A stretch of 11,321 bases of DNA from assembly GCA_030951065.1 (NCBI GenBank), contig JAUZQH010000126.1, forward strand, positions 1-11,321, in the 5' to 3' direction. This document shows, one piece after another, positions 1-7,537 of this stretch (its first letter is position 1; each line of letters opens with the position of its first letter). Below the pieces are notes generated by a model. The model had not been told where the DNA came from, ran no database searches, and saw nothing but the letters and a program-made list of their open reading frames with translations. The DNA is from Mariprofundus sp. Lineage in GTDB: Bacteria > Pseudomonadota > Zetaproteobacteria > Mariprofundales > Mariprofundaceae. A program made the position numbers and the translations under genes.

Positions 1-1807
1 AAAAAGGTTTTTCTATGATTTTATCCATGTGGATATCGTCTTTATTATTTGATGCCCCCGGTTTATCATAACCTGTAGCAAACAGGACAGGGGCTGACAT
101 ATCCATGCTGTGAATTTTTTCAGCAGCGGCTCTGCCTCCCATCTCCGGCATGATCAGGTCAAGGATGCTTACGGCTATTTGATCCTGATGTTTTTCAAAC
201 AGGGCTACTGCTTCTCTGCCATTGGCTGCCAGCAGAACCCGATAACCGATGCTCTCCAGTACTTCGCCAATAGTTTCGCGTATTTGAGCATCATTATCGG
301 CCAGGAGGATGGTTTCGCCATGACCTCGGGAAATTTCCCGGCATGGCGCTGGTTCGGGCTCTGTGTGTATTTGCTGTAGTGGCATGTAGATGTGAAAGGT
401 GGCTCCCATGTTGGGTTCACTCTCTACCTCAATGATACCGCCATGGGTTTGCACTGAGCCAAAGGCCATAGCCAGGCCCAGTCCGGTTCCTTTGTCCTGT
501 TCCTTGGTGGTGAAAAACGGTTCGAAAATATGTTGCCTGTCTGTATCTGATATACCGCAGCCGTTATCCTGGATACTCAAATGCGCATACTGCTCAGCAA
601 TATTTATGTTTTCATATTTCCGGCTGAAGGAGGCATCGGGGGTAAACGGTGCCAGTTTTACGATGATTTCAGGTTCCGGCGTGTCTTCCAGTGCATCGCG
701 GGCATTATTGATGATATTCAAAATAACCTGCTGTAGCTGATTAATGTCGCCACGGATTATCAATGCATCCGAAGAAAGTTCCTGTTTCAGCCTGATATTG
801 TCGGGAATGCCGAGCAAGGCCAGTTCCAGAGATTCCTGAACAAATGTCGTTAGTGAAAGGTTTTGCATTTCCACATGATCCTTGCGCGCAAAAGCCAGCA
901 ACTGGGATATCATACTGGCGGCTTTATGGCAGAGCTGGTCGATGGTTGAAATCCTGTTGAGCAGCTCCGGTTGATCTTTCAGTCTGGTTTTGAGCAGGTA
1001 CAGGTTGCCGGTGATGCCGGCCAGATAGTTGTTGAAATCATGCGCAATACCGCCGACCAGTATGCCGATAGCCTCCATCTTTTGCGCATGTAAAAAACGT
1101 TCTTCACTCGCTTTCAATGCCTTGGCTGTGTTTTTGTGCTGTTCGACCTCTTTGATGAGTTGTCCATTGGCTTTGACCAATTCGGAGGTTTTGCTGGCAA
1201 TGTGCTTTTCCAGACTGTCCTTCAAAGCTTCCAGTTCATTGATTGTGTCCTGGTGCCGCTTATAGATCCGTTCCAACTGCATTTCAAAAGCCGCAGCAAT
1301 TAATGCAAAGAATATAAACACTGCCGGGAAATAGATGAGGGCATCATTGTTGTATGGCAGTACAAGATGATGGGTAAAGTGCAGGGTAATCAGTAAGGTG
1401 TTGACCAGCCCATATAACACTACCCAGTACCAGCCTGCACGCAGCCCCATTAACAGGAATGCCAGAAAAGGAATGACCAGAGACCATACAATTCCGGTTC
1501 CTGCTATACCTCCATCGACGAATGCTGCGGTAAATACCATAAAGGCATTGGCCATGAGAAGGTTGCGAATGGATGGCAGTGATTCTTCATGATCAATCAC
1601 ATTGAGGCATGGAATCAGCAGCAGGAAGGTGAATATTTCAATCACAGCTAGCCATAGATGGCCTGATAAAAAATTGATGACGGAGAAGATTACTGCAGTG
1701 GGCATGGCAATAGAGGCGATTAAGCGAATGACCTTGCACTGATATTCGCTGTCCTGGGCTTTACCAGGGACATATCCAGTAAAAATTCGGGGTATTTTTT
1801 TTATCAT
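1..1807 (-). CDS. Hybrid sensor histidine kinase with receiver domain, partial at C-terminus
   Basis: The reading frame is open from an ATG at 1807 to the left edge (about 602 residues seen; the end lies outside). Residues 25-175 form several hydrophobic segments, probably six membrane helices, resembling the multi-helix N-terminal sensor modules of some kinases and diguanylate cyclases. Residues 175-240 are a likely coiled coil. The dimerisation/phosphoacceptor box has GGIAHDFNN with the autophosphorylated His at residue 256. Next come an N box (NIINNARDAL), G1 (DNGCGIS), F box (FEPFFTTK) and G2 (GTGLGLAM). After a linker, a CheY-like receiver starts at ILLADND, with the phosphoacceptor Asp at residue 550 (ILDLIMPEMGG) and the conserved Lys in EKPF at the very edge. 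Only a short piece should be missing. A GTG two codons upstream (1813) has better AAGG spacing and is an alternative start. The ligand and the downstream partner are unknown; no separate regulator gene is visible beside it. Confidence 0.93.
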   Translation of the reverse strand, partial: MIKKIPRIFTGYVPGKAQDSEYQCKVIRLIASIAMPTAVIFSVINFLSGHLWLAVIEIFTFLLLIPCLNVIDHEESLPSIRNLLMANAFMVFTAAFVDGGIAGTGIVWSLVIPFLAFLLMGLRAGWYWVVLYGLVNTLLITLHFTHHLVLPYNNDALIYFPAVFIFFALIAAAFEMQLERIYKRHQDTINELEALKDSLEKHIASKTSELVKANGQLIKEVEQHKNTAKALKASEERFLHAQKMEAIGILVGGIAHDFNNYLAGITGNLYLLKTRLKDQPELLNRISTIDQLCHKAASMISQLLAFARKDHVEMQNLSLTTFVQESLELALLGIPDNIRLKQELSSDALIIRGDINQLQQVILNIINNARDALEDTPEPEIIVKLAPFTPDASFSRKYENINIAEQYAHLSIQDNGCGISDTDRQHIFEPFFTTKEQDKGTGLGLAMAFGSVQTHGGIIEVESEPNMGATFHIYMPLQQIHTEPEPAPCREISRGHGETILLADNDAQIRETIGEVLESIGYRVLLAANGREAVALFEKHQDQIAVSILDLIMPEMGGRAAAEKIHSMDMSAPVLFATGYDKPGASNNKDDIHMDKIIEKPF

Positions 1808-2014
1808 GGACACGTTGACCTTGTCTGACTGCCTTTGTGTACTGAAAAACTACGTCCCTGTAATTTTTTCACACCTTGCTATAAATGAAATAGTATCAAT
1901 ATGCTTCATACTATTCCAGACACAATATGACAAATAGTCCTTTATTGTCTGGCTGGGGCGATTGCAGGTATGTAACCGGTATTTTTTATAGACCTGTTGT
2001 CGGTTTAGGCCTGT
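1808..2014. other. Intergenic region upstream of the kinase gene
   Basis: These 207 bases lie between the stop of the DUF1456 gene and the start of the kinase gene, both on the minus strand. I see no convincing ORF and no clear intrinsic terminator for the DUF1456 gene. The stretch is AT-rich near 1855-1920, as expected for a promoter of the kinase gene, but no good -35/-10 pair stands out. It holds the inverted repeat listed separately at 1889-1915. Confidence 0.5.
1889..1915. promoter_or_regulatory. Perfect 8-bp inverted repeat, candidate operator
   Basis: AATAGTAT (1889-1896) and its exact reverse complement ATACTATT (1908-1915) are separated by 11 bases. The arm centres are 19 bp apart, close to two helical turns, which suits a dimeric DNA-binding protein. 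It lies about 80 bp upstream of the kinase start in an AT-rich stretch. The dyad is directly visible; the operator role is inference. It is a poor terminator candidate because the arms are AT-rich and no T-run follows. Confidence 0.35.
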
Positions 2015-2347
2015 TCAATCTTTCACAGCTTCGATCAGGCAGCGAATTTCTGCGATCGCTTCAGTATTGCCTGATTCGATCAGGCCTATGATGAAACTTT
2101 CGACTGTACGCGGCAGCAGCGTGGGTTCATCCACCGTACCGCGCGAGTATATGATAAAGCCGTTCAGGAACCCCTCAAAATATTCATCCGATAGTTTGAC
2201 GTAGTTCTTGTTTTTGCTGCCAGCCATGAAAGCCTTGATCTGGCTGCTACTGAATGCGAAACCGCCGAGTTCAAAAATCTCCTTGATTTCGAAATGCTTG
2301 AGATTATTGGCGATGCTGATTTTTTTGAGAATATTGTTATTGGTCAT
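2015..2347 (-). CDS. DUF1456 family protein (YehS-like), single repeat
   Basis: This is a 110-residue soluble protein. Residues 2-70 match the pattern of the DUF1456 repeat: NNNILKKISIA at the start, a hydrophobic 'EIFELGGF' segment, 'IKAFMAG', and 'FEGFLNGFIIYSRG' at the end. E. coli YehS has two such repeats in about 156 residues. Here only one is present, most like the second YehS repeat from memory, followed by about 40 residues (DEPTLLPRT, then an acidic helix) that do not look like a second copy. The biochemical function of the family is not established. It lies divergent to the helicase gene and ahead of the kinase gene on the same strand, with a 207-base gap that argues against tight coupling. 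The family call is fairly sure; no role can be given. Confidence 0.8.
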   Translation of the reverse strand: MTNNNILKKISIANNLKHFEIKEIFELGGFAFSSSQIKAFMAGSKNKNYVKLSDEYFEGFLNGFIIYSRGTVDEPTLLPRTVESFIIGLIESGNTEAIAEIRCLIEAVKD

Positions 2348-2393
2348 ACAGCAAGTCTAGCCTGTTCGATGATATCTGTAGAGTCCTGTTTTT

Positions 2394-2454
2394 GGCATGT
2401 TGCGGCGATCATCGAATGGACATGCCATGCCGTAAGGTAAAGTATATGTCCATT
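2394..2454 (+). promoter_or_regulatory. Leader with two mutually exclusive hairpins upstream of the helicase gene
   Basis: GGCATGT (2394-2400) can pair with ACATGCC (2420-2426), a 7-bp perfect stem with a 19-base loop that itself contains the small dyad CGAT-C-ATCG (2406-2414). AATGGACAT (2415-2423) can instead pair with ATGTCCATT (2446-2454), a 9-bp perfect stem with a 22-base loop. The two stems share bases 2420-2423, so they cannot coexist. The element ends 79 bases before the helicase ATG. Cold-induced DEAD-box helicases often have long structured leaders, so a temperature- or helicase-responsive switch is possible. Base-pairing is seen; the regulatory role, and whether transcription starts upstream of it, is inference. 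Confidence 0.35.
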
Positions 2455-2533
2455 GCCTCCACATCCTTTCTCATGGTTTCTTAATGATTGTACAGGCATG
2501 ATTCGGCTCCGGTAATTTCCGCAGGTATGGATC

Positions 2534-4438
2534 ATGACACACGAACAGACAACAAACGAACAAACAACAACGGATAAACAACAGTATTCCACTTTCGCTG
2601 AACTGGAGTTGCTCCCTGAACTGCTCAGTGCTGTGCAGGATGCGGGCTATGAAACACCGTCTCCGATTCAGGCGCAAACGATTCCGCTGCTTTTGAGCGG
2701 CAGGGATGTGCTCGGTCAGGCCCAGACCGGCACCGGTAAAACGGCAGCGTTTGCATTGCCATTGCTTTCACGCATCGATTTAAGCCAGAAAATGCCGCAG
2801 GTGATGGTGCTGGCGCCAACCCGTGAACTGGCGATTCAGGTGGCTGAAGCATTCAAGACGTATGCCCGTCATTTGAAGGGCTTTAATGTGCTGCCGATCT
2901 ACGGCGGGCAGAGTTATGATATTCAATTGCGTCAGCTTAAACGCGGGGTCCATGTCGTAGTCGGTACACCGGGGCGTGTGATGGATCATATGCGCCGTAA
3001 AACACTGAATTTGAGTAAGCTGCAAGCTCTGGTGCTCGATGAAGCCGATGAAATGTTGCGCATGGGATTTATTGATGATGTGCAGTGGATTCTGGAACAG
3101 ACACCGGATAATCGTCAGATCGCCCTGTTTTCGGCCACCATGCCGCCGGTGATTCGTAAAATCGCCCAGCAGCATTTGAATAATCCTGAACAGGTTACCA
3201 TCAAGGTGAAAGAGCAGACTGCTGAAACGATTCGGCAGCGTTACTGGATGGTCAGCGGGCGTAACAAGATGGATGCGTTGACCCGGATTCTGGAAGCTGA
3301 GCCCTATGATGGCGTCATTGTGTTTGTACGCACCAAAACGGCGACGGAAGAACTGGCAAATAAACTCGAAGCACGCGGGTATGCGGCAACCGCGCTCAAC
3401 GGTGATATCGCCCAGAAGCAGCGCGAGGCGACGGTGAACCGGCTCAAGAAAGGGCATCTCGATATTCTGGTCGCGACCGATGTGGCGGCGCGCGGACTGG
3501 ATGTGCAGCGTATTTCGCATGTGATTAACTACGATATTCCGCATGATACCGAATCCTATATCCATCGCATCGGACGCACCGGCAGGGCCGGGCGCGAGGG
3601 CGATGCCATCCTGTTTGTATCGCCGCGTGAGAAACGCATGCTCTATGCCATTGAACGGGCGACCAAAAAACGCATTGAGCAATTCCAGATGCCAACCACC
3701 GATGTGATCAACGATAAACGTATTGCCGAATTCAAGGAGCGCATTACCGAAACGCTGGATTCAGGCGAGGACCTGGAATTGTTTGCCGGGATCATTGAAC
3801 AGTACCGTCAGGAACACGATATTCCGGCTAACGAAATAGCCGCTGCACTGGCTAAAATGGTGCAGGGTGATAAACCGTTATTGCTCAAGGATCAGCCGCA
3901 GCCTCGTCAGGAAAGGGAACGCCCGTCCCGTTCTGATCGTAATCCCCGCTTCGATGCGCCGGAAGACAAGCGTCGCAGCACGCGCAATCCATCGCGAAAC
4001 CAGTATGAAGATGACGACATCAAGCCGAATCAGGCCCATCGCTCGCGCGGGCCGAAACCTGAACAGGGCATGCAGCGTTATCGCCTGGAAGTGGGTGAAG
4101 AACACGGTGTGAAGCCGGGTAATATTGTCGGTGCGATTGCCAATGAGCTGGGGCTGGAGAGTGAATTTATCGGTCGCGTGCAGATTCATGATGATCACAC
4201 GACGGTGGACTTGCCGGAAGGCATGCCCAAAGCCATCTTTAATGATCTGAAACAGGTACAGGTGTGCGGTCAACGTCTCAATGCATCCGTGCTGGCGTCC
4301 GGCGATACAGCACCTTCCCGGACACCCAGAAAGCAATTCAAACCGGGTAGCGGTGACAGACGCCCCGGTCGTGGTAAACCCGGACGTGATCATTCAGGTG
4401 GCGGTGGCAGAAAGCCGCCGAGGCGGCATAAAAAATAG
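2534..4438 (+). CDS. deaD: ATP-dependent DEAD-box RNA helicase, DeaD/CsdA type
   Basis: This is a 634-residue cytoplasmic RNA helicase, close to the length of E. coli DeaD (CsdA), which remodels RNA during ribosome assembly, mRNA decay and cold adaptation. The core shows the Q-motif region (Phe21, PSPIQ near 42-46), motif I AQTGTGKT (63-70), PTRELA (95-100), TPGR (145-148), motif II DEAD (169-172), SAT (200-202), ARGLD (319-323) and HRIGRTGRAG (344-353). A charged, probably disordered linker spans about 455-512. Residues 513-587 look like the DbpA/CsdA RRM-like RNA-binding domain (RYRLEVG, GNIVGAI, FIGRVQIHDDHTTVDLP). A Gly/Arg/Lys-rich tail (600-634) fits nonspecific RNA binding. The ATG has a short AGG eight bases upstream, and no better in-frame start is visible. 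The sub-family (DeaD rather than RhlE or SrmB) rests on the C-terminal domain. Confidence 0.95.
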   Translation: MTHEQTTNEQTTTDKQQYSTFAELELLPELLSAVQDAGYETPSPIQAQTIPLLLSGRDVLGQAQTGTGKTAAFALPLLSRIDLSQKMPQVMVLAPTRELAIQVAEAFKTYARHLKGFNVLPIYGGQSYDIQLRQLKRGVHVVVGTPGRVMDHMRRKTLNLSKLQALVLDEADEMLRMGFIDDVQWILEQTPDNRQIALFSATMPPVIRKIAQQHLNNPEQVTIKVKEQTAETIRQRYWMVSGRNKMDALTRILEAEPYDGVIVFVRTKTATEELANKLEARGYAATALNGDIAQKQREATVNRLKKGHLDILVATDVAARGLDVQRISHVINYDIPHDTESYIHRIGRTGRAGREGDAILFVSPREKRMLYAIERATKKRIEQFQMPTTDVINDKRIAEFKERITETLDSGEDLELFAGIIEQYRQEHDIPANEIAAALAKMVQGDKPLLLKDQPQPRQERERPSRSDRNPRFDAPEDKRRSTRNPSRNQYEDDDIKPNQAHRSRGPKPEQGMQRYRLEVGEEHGVKPGNIVGAIANELGLESEFIGRVQIHDDHTTVDLPEGMPKAIFNDLKQVQVCGQRLNASVLASGDTAPSRTPRKQFKPGSGDRRPGRGKPGRDHSGGGGRKPPRRHKK

Positions 4439-4523
4439 TCTCCGGTCATACGGGGTTCCGTGTAATGAAATCGGACTGGAATCGACTTACAACCGTTTTT
4501 GATGATGAAAGGGGAATAGTTGC

Positions 4524-5489
4524 ATGCATGCTACGTTACCGTTACTGAAAGAGAGTGATTTTCCTGCCCGTCGTCGTGGTAAGCTGGAAACCTTGCAGGT
4601 TAATCTCGGCTATCTGTGTAATCAGACCTGTTTGCATTGTCATGTCCATGCAGGGCCGCGCCGCAAGGAGATTATGAGCAAAGAAACGGTGCAGACCGTG
4701 CTTGATTATCTTTCCGCTCATCAGATTAAGACCCTCGATCTGACCGGCGGTGCGCCGGAGATGAATCCACATTTCCGTTATCTCGTCAATCAGGCGTGCT
4801 CCATGGGGGTGCGGGTGATCGATCGCTGTAATCTGACCATTCTCGAAGAGGATGGTTACGAAGATATGGCTGCATTTTTGGCCGAACACCGGGTTGAGGT
4901 AGTGGCTTCCTTACCCTGTTACCTGGGCTCCAATGTCGATGCCCAGCGTGGCAAGGGCGTGTTCGACAGGAGTATCAGAGCGCTACAGCAATTGAATCAA
5001 CTGGGTTACGGCCTCGAAGATTCTGAATTGAAGTTGACGCTGGTATACAACCCGCAAGGGCCGGTACTGCCGCCCTCACAACAGGAACTGGAAGTAGCCT
5101 ATAAACGCGAATTGCATCTGCGTTACGGCATCGCATTCAATCATTTGTTTACTATCACCAATATGCCAATTAAGCGTTTTGGGAGCACCCTCATTTCCCG
5201 TGGAGAATTCGCCAGTTATATGCAGTTGCTTAAAGAATCTTATAGCGAGGAAAACCTGTCCGATGTGATGTGCCGCAGCCTGATCAGTATCGATTGGCAG
5301 GGTTTTGTGTATGACTGTGATTTTAACCAGATGCTGGATCTGCCGATGAAGCAGGAGGCCGGTGATCGCACGCATCTTTCCGATTTGATGCAGAAGGATA
5401 TCACTGGTCGGGCAATCATTGTTATGGATCATTGCTACGGTTGCACTGCCGGGCAGGGATCCAGTTGCAGTGGTGCACTGGAGGGCTGA
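4524..5489 (+). CDS. arsS: Arsenosugar biosynthesis radical SAM protein ArsS
   Basis: This is a 321-residue radical SAM enzyme. CNQTCLHC supplies the Cys32-x3-Cys36-x2-Cys39 ligands of the [4Fe-4S] cluster, and GGAPEM (75-80) is the SAM-binding GGE-like motif. The C-terminal half carries further cysteines (250, 265, 304, 307, 315) with the hallmark ending DHCYGCTAGQGSSCSGAL, the Cys-rich C-terminal domain of this family and probably further cluster or substrate ligands. ArsS acts with ArsM and is implicated in attaching an adenosyl-derived group to dimethylated arsenic on the way to arsenosugars; I rely on family knowledge for that reaction. An AAAGGGG Shine-Dalgarno sequence lies about nine bases before the ATG. 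The stop codon directly touches the ATG of the peroxiredoxin gene, so translation is probably coupled. arsM follows, which supports the assignment. Confidence 0.93.
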   Translation: MHATLPLLKESDFPARRRGKLETLQVNLGYLCNQTCLHCHVHAGPRRKEIMSKETVQTVLDYLSAHQIKTLDLTGGAPEMNPHFRYLVNQACSMGVRVIDRCNLTILEEDGYEDMAAFLAEHRVEVVASLPCYLGSNVDAQRGKGVFDRSIRALQQLNQLGYGLEDSELKLTLVYNPQGPVLPPSQQELEVAYKRELHLRYGIAFNHLFTITNMPIKRFGSTLISRGEFASYMQLLKESYSEENLSDVMCRSLISIDWQGFVYDCDFNQMLDLPMKQEAGDRTHLSDLMQKDITGRAIIVMDHCYGCTAGQGSSCSGALEG

Positions 5490-6149
5490 ATGTCTTTTCA
5501 AGAAGAGTCCTTACAAGAACAAATCGACGCAGTAAAACAGAATATGATGGGACAAATTCCCGAACCGGTGCTGGCGATGATGAGTGATGCTACTGCTACA
5601 CTGGCGCAGTCCGGTATGGTGGATGAGGCCTTGAAAACTGGTGATACGATGCCCGCTTTTGATTTGCCGGAAGTGGGCGGTGGGCATGTTCAACTCACTG
5701 ATCTGTTGAAGGATGCGCCGGTTGTAATCAGTTTTTATCGCGGCGAATGGTGTCCGTACTGCAATCTTGAAATGCAGGCTTTACAGCAGGCGTTGCCGGA
5801 TATTGAGCAGGCAGGAGGCAGGCTGATTGCAATTGCGCCGGAGTTGCCGGAACAGGCCGGAAAAACACGCGACAAGGGTAATCTGACATTTCCTTTATTG
5901 CATGATCGGGATAATGCGCTGGCCCGGTCGCTCGGTCTTGTTTTTACGCTACCGGATATACTGCGACCGGTATATGAAGGTTTTGGTATTGATTTGGCAG
6001 AAAACCAGGGCAATGACCGTTTTGAACTGCCACTGCCGGCCACATATATCGTACGCCGGGATGGCATGATTGCCTTCTCCTTTGTTGATGTGGATTATAC
6101 GCAGCGTATGGAACCGGACAGAATCGTCGAGATTCTGAAAGCATTGTAA
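5490..6149 (+). CDS. Peroxiredoxin-like (AhpC/TSA, thioredoxin fold) protein with CPYC motif
   Basis: This is a 219-residue protein without a signal peptide, so cytoplasmic. Residues 1-45 are a helical N-terminal extension. The thioredoxin fold starts near GDTMPAFDLP (51-60). The active site is FYRGEWCPYC, with Cys88 in the peroxidatic position and Cys91 forming a CxxC pair. FPLLHDRDNALARSLGL (134-150) and PATYIVRRDG (183-192) are typical of the AhpC/TSA superfamily. It belongs to the 'peroxiredoxin-like' proteins in which CPYC replaces the usual T-x-x-C context, so it could be a peroxidase or a thiol-disulfide reductase. Its ATG starts immediately after the arsS stop, with GGAGGG ahead of it. 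A link to arsenic chemistry (reducing As(V) species or removing oxidants) is inference from position. Confidence 0.88.
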   Translation: MSFQEESLQEQIDAVKQNMMGQIPEPVLAMMSDATATLAQSGMVDEALKTGDTMPAFDLPEVGGGHVQLTDLLKDAPVVISFYRGEWCPYCNLEMQALQQALPDIEQAGGRLIAIAPELPEQAGKTRDKGNLTFPLLHDRDNALARSLGLVFTLPDILRPVYEGFGIDLAENQGNDRFELPLPATYIVRRDGMIAFSFVDVDYTQRMEPDRIVEILKAL

Positions 6150-6197
6150 AAACACCACGTATCTTTTTTCTGAAATAAAACCGGTATGGAGAGCAAG

Positions 6198-7019
6198 ATG
6201 AATATGAAATCCGATCATGTGCGTCAGCATGTGCGTAAGTCTTATGCGGAAGTGGCGGAGGCCAGTAATAACGGAGATTGTTGTGGTGAAGTATCCAGTT
6301 GTTGCGGCGTATCCGATGATGCGGCCATTAATACGCTGATTTCCACCCGACTGGGTTACTCCGAAGATGATCTGGCCAAAGTGCCTGACGGTGCTGATAT
6401 GGGGCTGGGCTGTGGTAACCCGCGTGCCATTGCCAGTTTGAAACCGGGTGAAGTCGTGATTGATCTGGGCAGTGGTGGCGGTTTCGATGCCTTTCTGGCG
6501 GCGCATGAAGTAGGGGCAAGTGGCCATGTCATCGGTATCGATATGACGCCGACGATGCTTTCCAAAGCGCGCGCCAATGCCGAAAAAGGAAAGTTTTCGC
6601 AGGTAGAGTTCAGACTCGGTGAAATCGAGCATATTCCAGTCGCCGATAATACTGCCGACATCATTATTTCCAATTGCGTCATCAACCTGTCGCCGCACAA
6701 GGAACTGGTGTTTAAAGATGCCTTCCGGGTACTTAAAGCAGGCGGCCGACTGGCCATTTCCGATGTGGTTGCCACTGCCGAAATGCCGGATGAAATGAAA
6801 AATGATCCCATGTTGCATGCCGGTTGTATGGCCGGAGCTTCCCTGATTGATGAACTGGAACAAATGATGGCTGATGCCGGTTTTGAACAGATTCGTATCG
6901 TCCCGAAAGATGAGTCGCGAGATTTTATCCGTGACTGGGCTCCGGGACGAGGGGTGGAGGATTATGTCGTATCCGCCTATATCGAAGCCGTAAAACCTTC
7001 CGGGTCATGCTGCTGTTAA
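6198..7019 (+). CDS. arsM: Arsenite S-adenosylmethionine methyltransferase ArsM
   Basis: This is a 273-residue cytoplasmic Rossmann methyltransferase that transfers methyl groups from SAM to As(III). SAM motif I is DLGSGGGFD (89-97), followed by GIDMTPTML (113-121). The As(III)-binding cysteines expected in the family are present: Cys72 in GLGCGNP, Cys160 in SNCVINLSP and Cys210 in HAGCMAG; the last two are 50 residues apart, as in characterised ArsM. Two N-terminal CC pairs (28-29 and 35-36) and a terminal CCC add further thiols, as in many bacterial homologues. The start at 6198 is preferred because GGAGAG (6188-6193) sits four bases upstream; an in-frame ATG at 6186 would overlap that site, and ATG 6204 is also possible. 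It is the third gene of the arsS-peroxiredoxin-arsM operon, 48 bases after the previous stop. No arsR-like regulator is in view. Confidence 0.95.
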   Translation: MNMKSDHVRQHVRKSYAEVAEASNNGDCCGEVSSCCGVSDDAAINTLISTRLGYSEDDLAKVPDGADMGLGCGNPRAIASLKPGEVVIDLGSGGGFDAFLAAHEVGASGHVIGIDMTPTMLSKARANAEKGKFSQVEFRLGEIEHIPVADNTADIIISNCVINLSPHKELVFKDAFRVLKAGGRLAISDVVATAEMPDEMKNDPMLHAGCMAGASLIDELEQMMADAGFEQIRIVPKDESRDFIRDWAPGRGVEDYVVSAYIEAVKPSGSCCC

Positions 7020-7108
7020 TTTAAACAGCTACTACCGAGTAAGAAAGTGAATTCAGGTTCGACGAACTGTCTTCATAACCCCGATTCCGGGAAAGAGGAG
7101 ATAGAATA

Positions 7109-7363
7109 ATGAAACCACTGACAACTTTGGCAGCAGCACTGTTGCTTGCATTAGGATTACTGGCTGCACCCGCATTTGCTGATGATATGAATCCATGCAA
7201 TCCATGCGCCATGAAAGAAAAGGCAAATCCGTGCAATCCATGTGCTATGACACACACGATGAACCCGTGTAACCCATGTGCCATGAAACACAAGATGAAC
7301 CCGTGTAACCCATGTGCTATGAAGGAAAAGGCAAATCCGTGTGCCATGAAGCACAAGATGTAA
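7109..7363 (+). CDS. Exported Cys/Met-rich repeat protein (NPCNPCAMK repeats)
   Basis: I do not recognise a named family. The 84-residue product is a signal peptide plus repeats. Residues 1-24 are a clear Sec signal (MK, hydrophobic core, AFA cleavage site). The mature part, about 60 residues, is four 12-residue repeats of the form [MA][11 protein letters not shown] and a final short unit ANPCAMKHKM. It has nine cysteines, regularly spaced methionines, a few lysines and histidines, and almost no hydrophobic residues, so it is unlikely to form a classical folded core without a ligand. Each repeat offers CxxCxM, a thiol/thioether set suited to soft metals such as Cu(I) or to As(III); this is inference. 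GAGGAG eight bases before the ATG is a strong ribosome binding site. It lies 89 bases after arsM and is followed by a strong terminator, so it could be read from the ars promoter or its own. Confidence 0.85.
   Translation: MKPLTTLAAALLLALGLLAAPAFADDMNPCNPCAMKEKANPCNPCAMTHTMNPCNPCAMKHKMNPCNPCAMKEKANPCAMKHKM
7187..7360 (+). repeat. 36-bp in-frame tandem repeats encoding NPCNPCAMK units
   Basis: Units begin at 7187, 7223, 7259 and 7295, with a shortened unit from 7331. The bases are similar but not identical (for example TGCAATCCATGC versus TGTAACCCATGT), mostly synonymous, so the protein repeat is kept while the DNA drifts. The fifth unit lacks one NPC, consistent with a small in-frame loss. 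Because the period is a multiple of three, unit gain or loss by slippage would keep the frame. Confidence 0.9.
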
Positions 7364-7431
7364 TGCAGTCTGTATCATCAGCGCTCTATGAACACGTATC
7401 ATAAAGGCTGAATGTCTTTATAATCTGATCT

Positions 7432-7465
7432 GGCCCTGAAGGTTTTCCCTTCGGGGCCATTTTTT
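7432..7465 (+). terminator. Rho-independent terminator
   Basis: GGCCCTGAAGG (7432-7442) pairs with CCTTCGGGGCC (7448-7458) over 11 positions with one G-U wobble and a five-base loop, followed by a run of T from 7460. It lies about 70 bases after the stop of the first repeat protein and should end that transcript. Confidence 0.9.
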
Positions 7466-7537
7466 GTTTGTAATGAACTGCATCTAGTCTCGACATACCC
7501 CTTTCAATAACCCGTCTAGGGAAAGAGGAGACAGCTA

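Noticed and set aside
399..740. Plus-strand open frame inside the kinase gene
   Set aside because: It is antisense to the conserved N, G1 and G2 boxes of the histidine kinase and shows no protein motif of its own.
2780..3682. A 300-codon open frame on the minus strand opposite the helicase gene
   Set aside because: It lies wholly antisense to a gene with all helicase motifs, encodes no recognisable domain and is explained by the codon bias of the sense strand.
4414..4427. GCCGCC/GGCGGC hairpin at the end of the helicase gene as a terminator
   Set aside because: The hairpin lies within the coding region, has a loop of only a few bases and is followed by an A-rich stretch rather than T on the coding strand.
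6163..6168. T-run after the peroxiredoxin gene as a terminator
   Set aside because: No stem precedes the T-run, and arsM follows within 48 bases as an expected operon partner.
5949..6863. A 304-codon open frame on the minus strand across the peroxiredoxin and arsM genes
   Set aside because: It is antisense to two well-supported genes and their gap, its product is unusually rich in His, Gly and Ile without motifs, and it has no supported ribosome binding site.
4524..7363. The Cys-rich 84-residue protein as a peptide modified by the nearby radical SAM enzyme
   Set aside because: The radical SAM protein has the full set of ArsS hallmarks and is paired with arsM, which explains it without a peptide substrate; the repeat protein has a Sec signal rather than a typical leader, and no DUF692-type enzyme is in view.
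7511..7520. CGTCTA before the fusion gene as the -10 box of an extracytoplasmic sigma factor promoter
   Set aside because: No GGAAC-like -35 box lies at the right distance, and the site is too close to the ribosome binding site.
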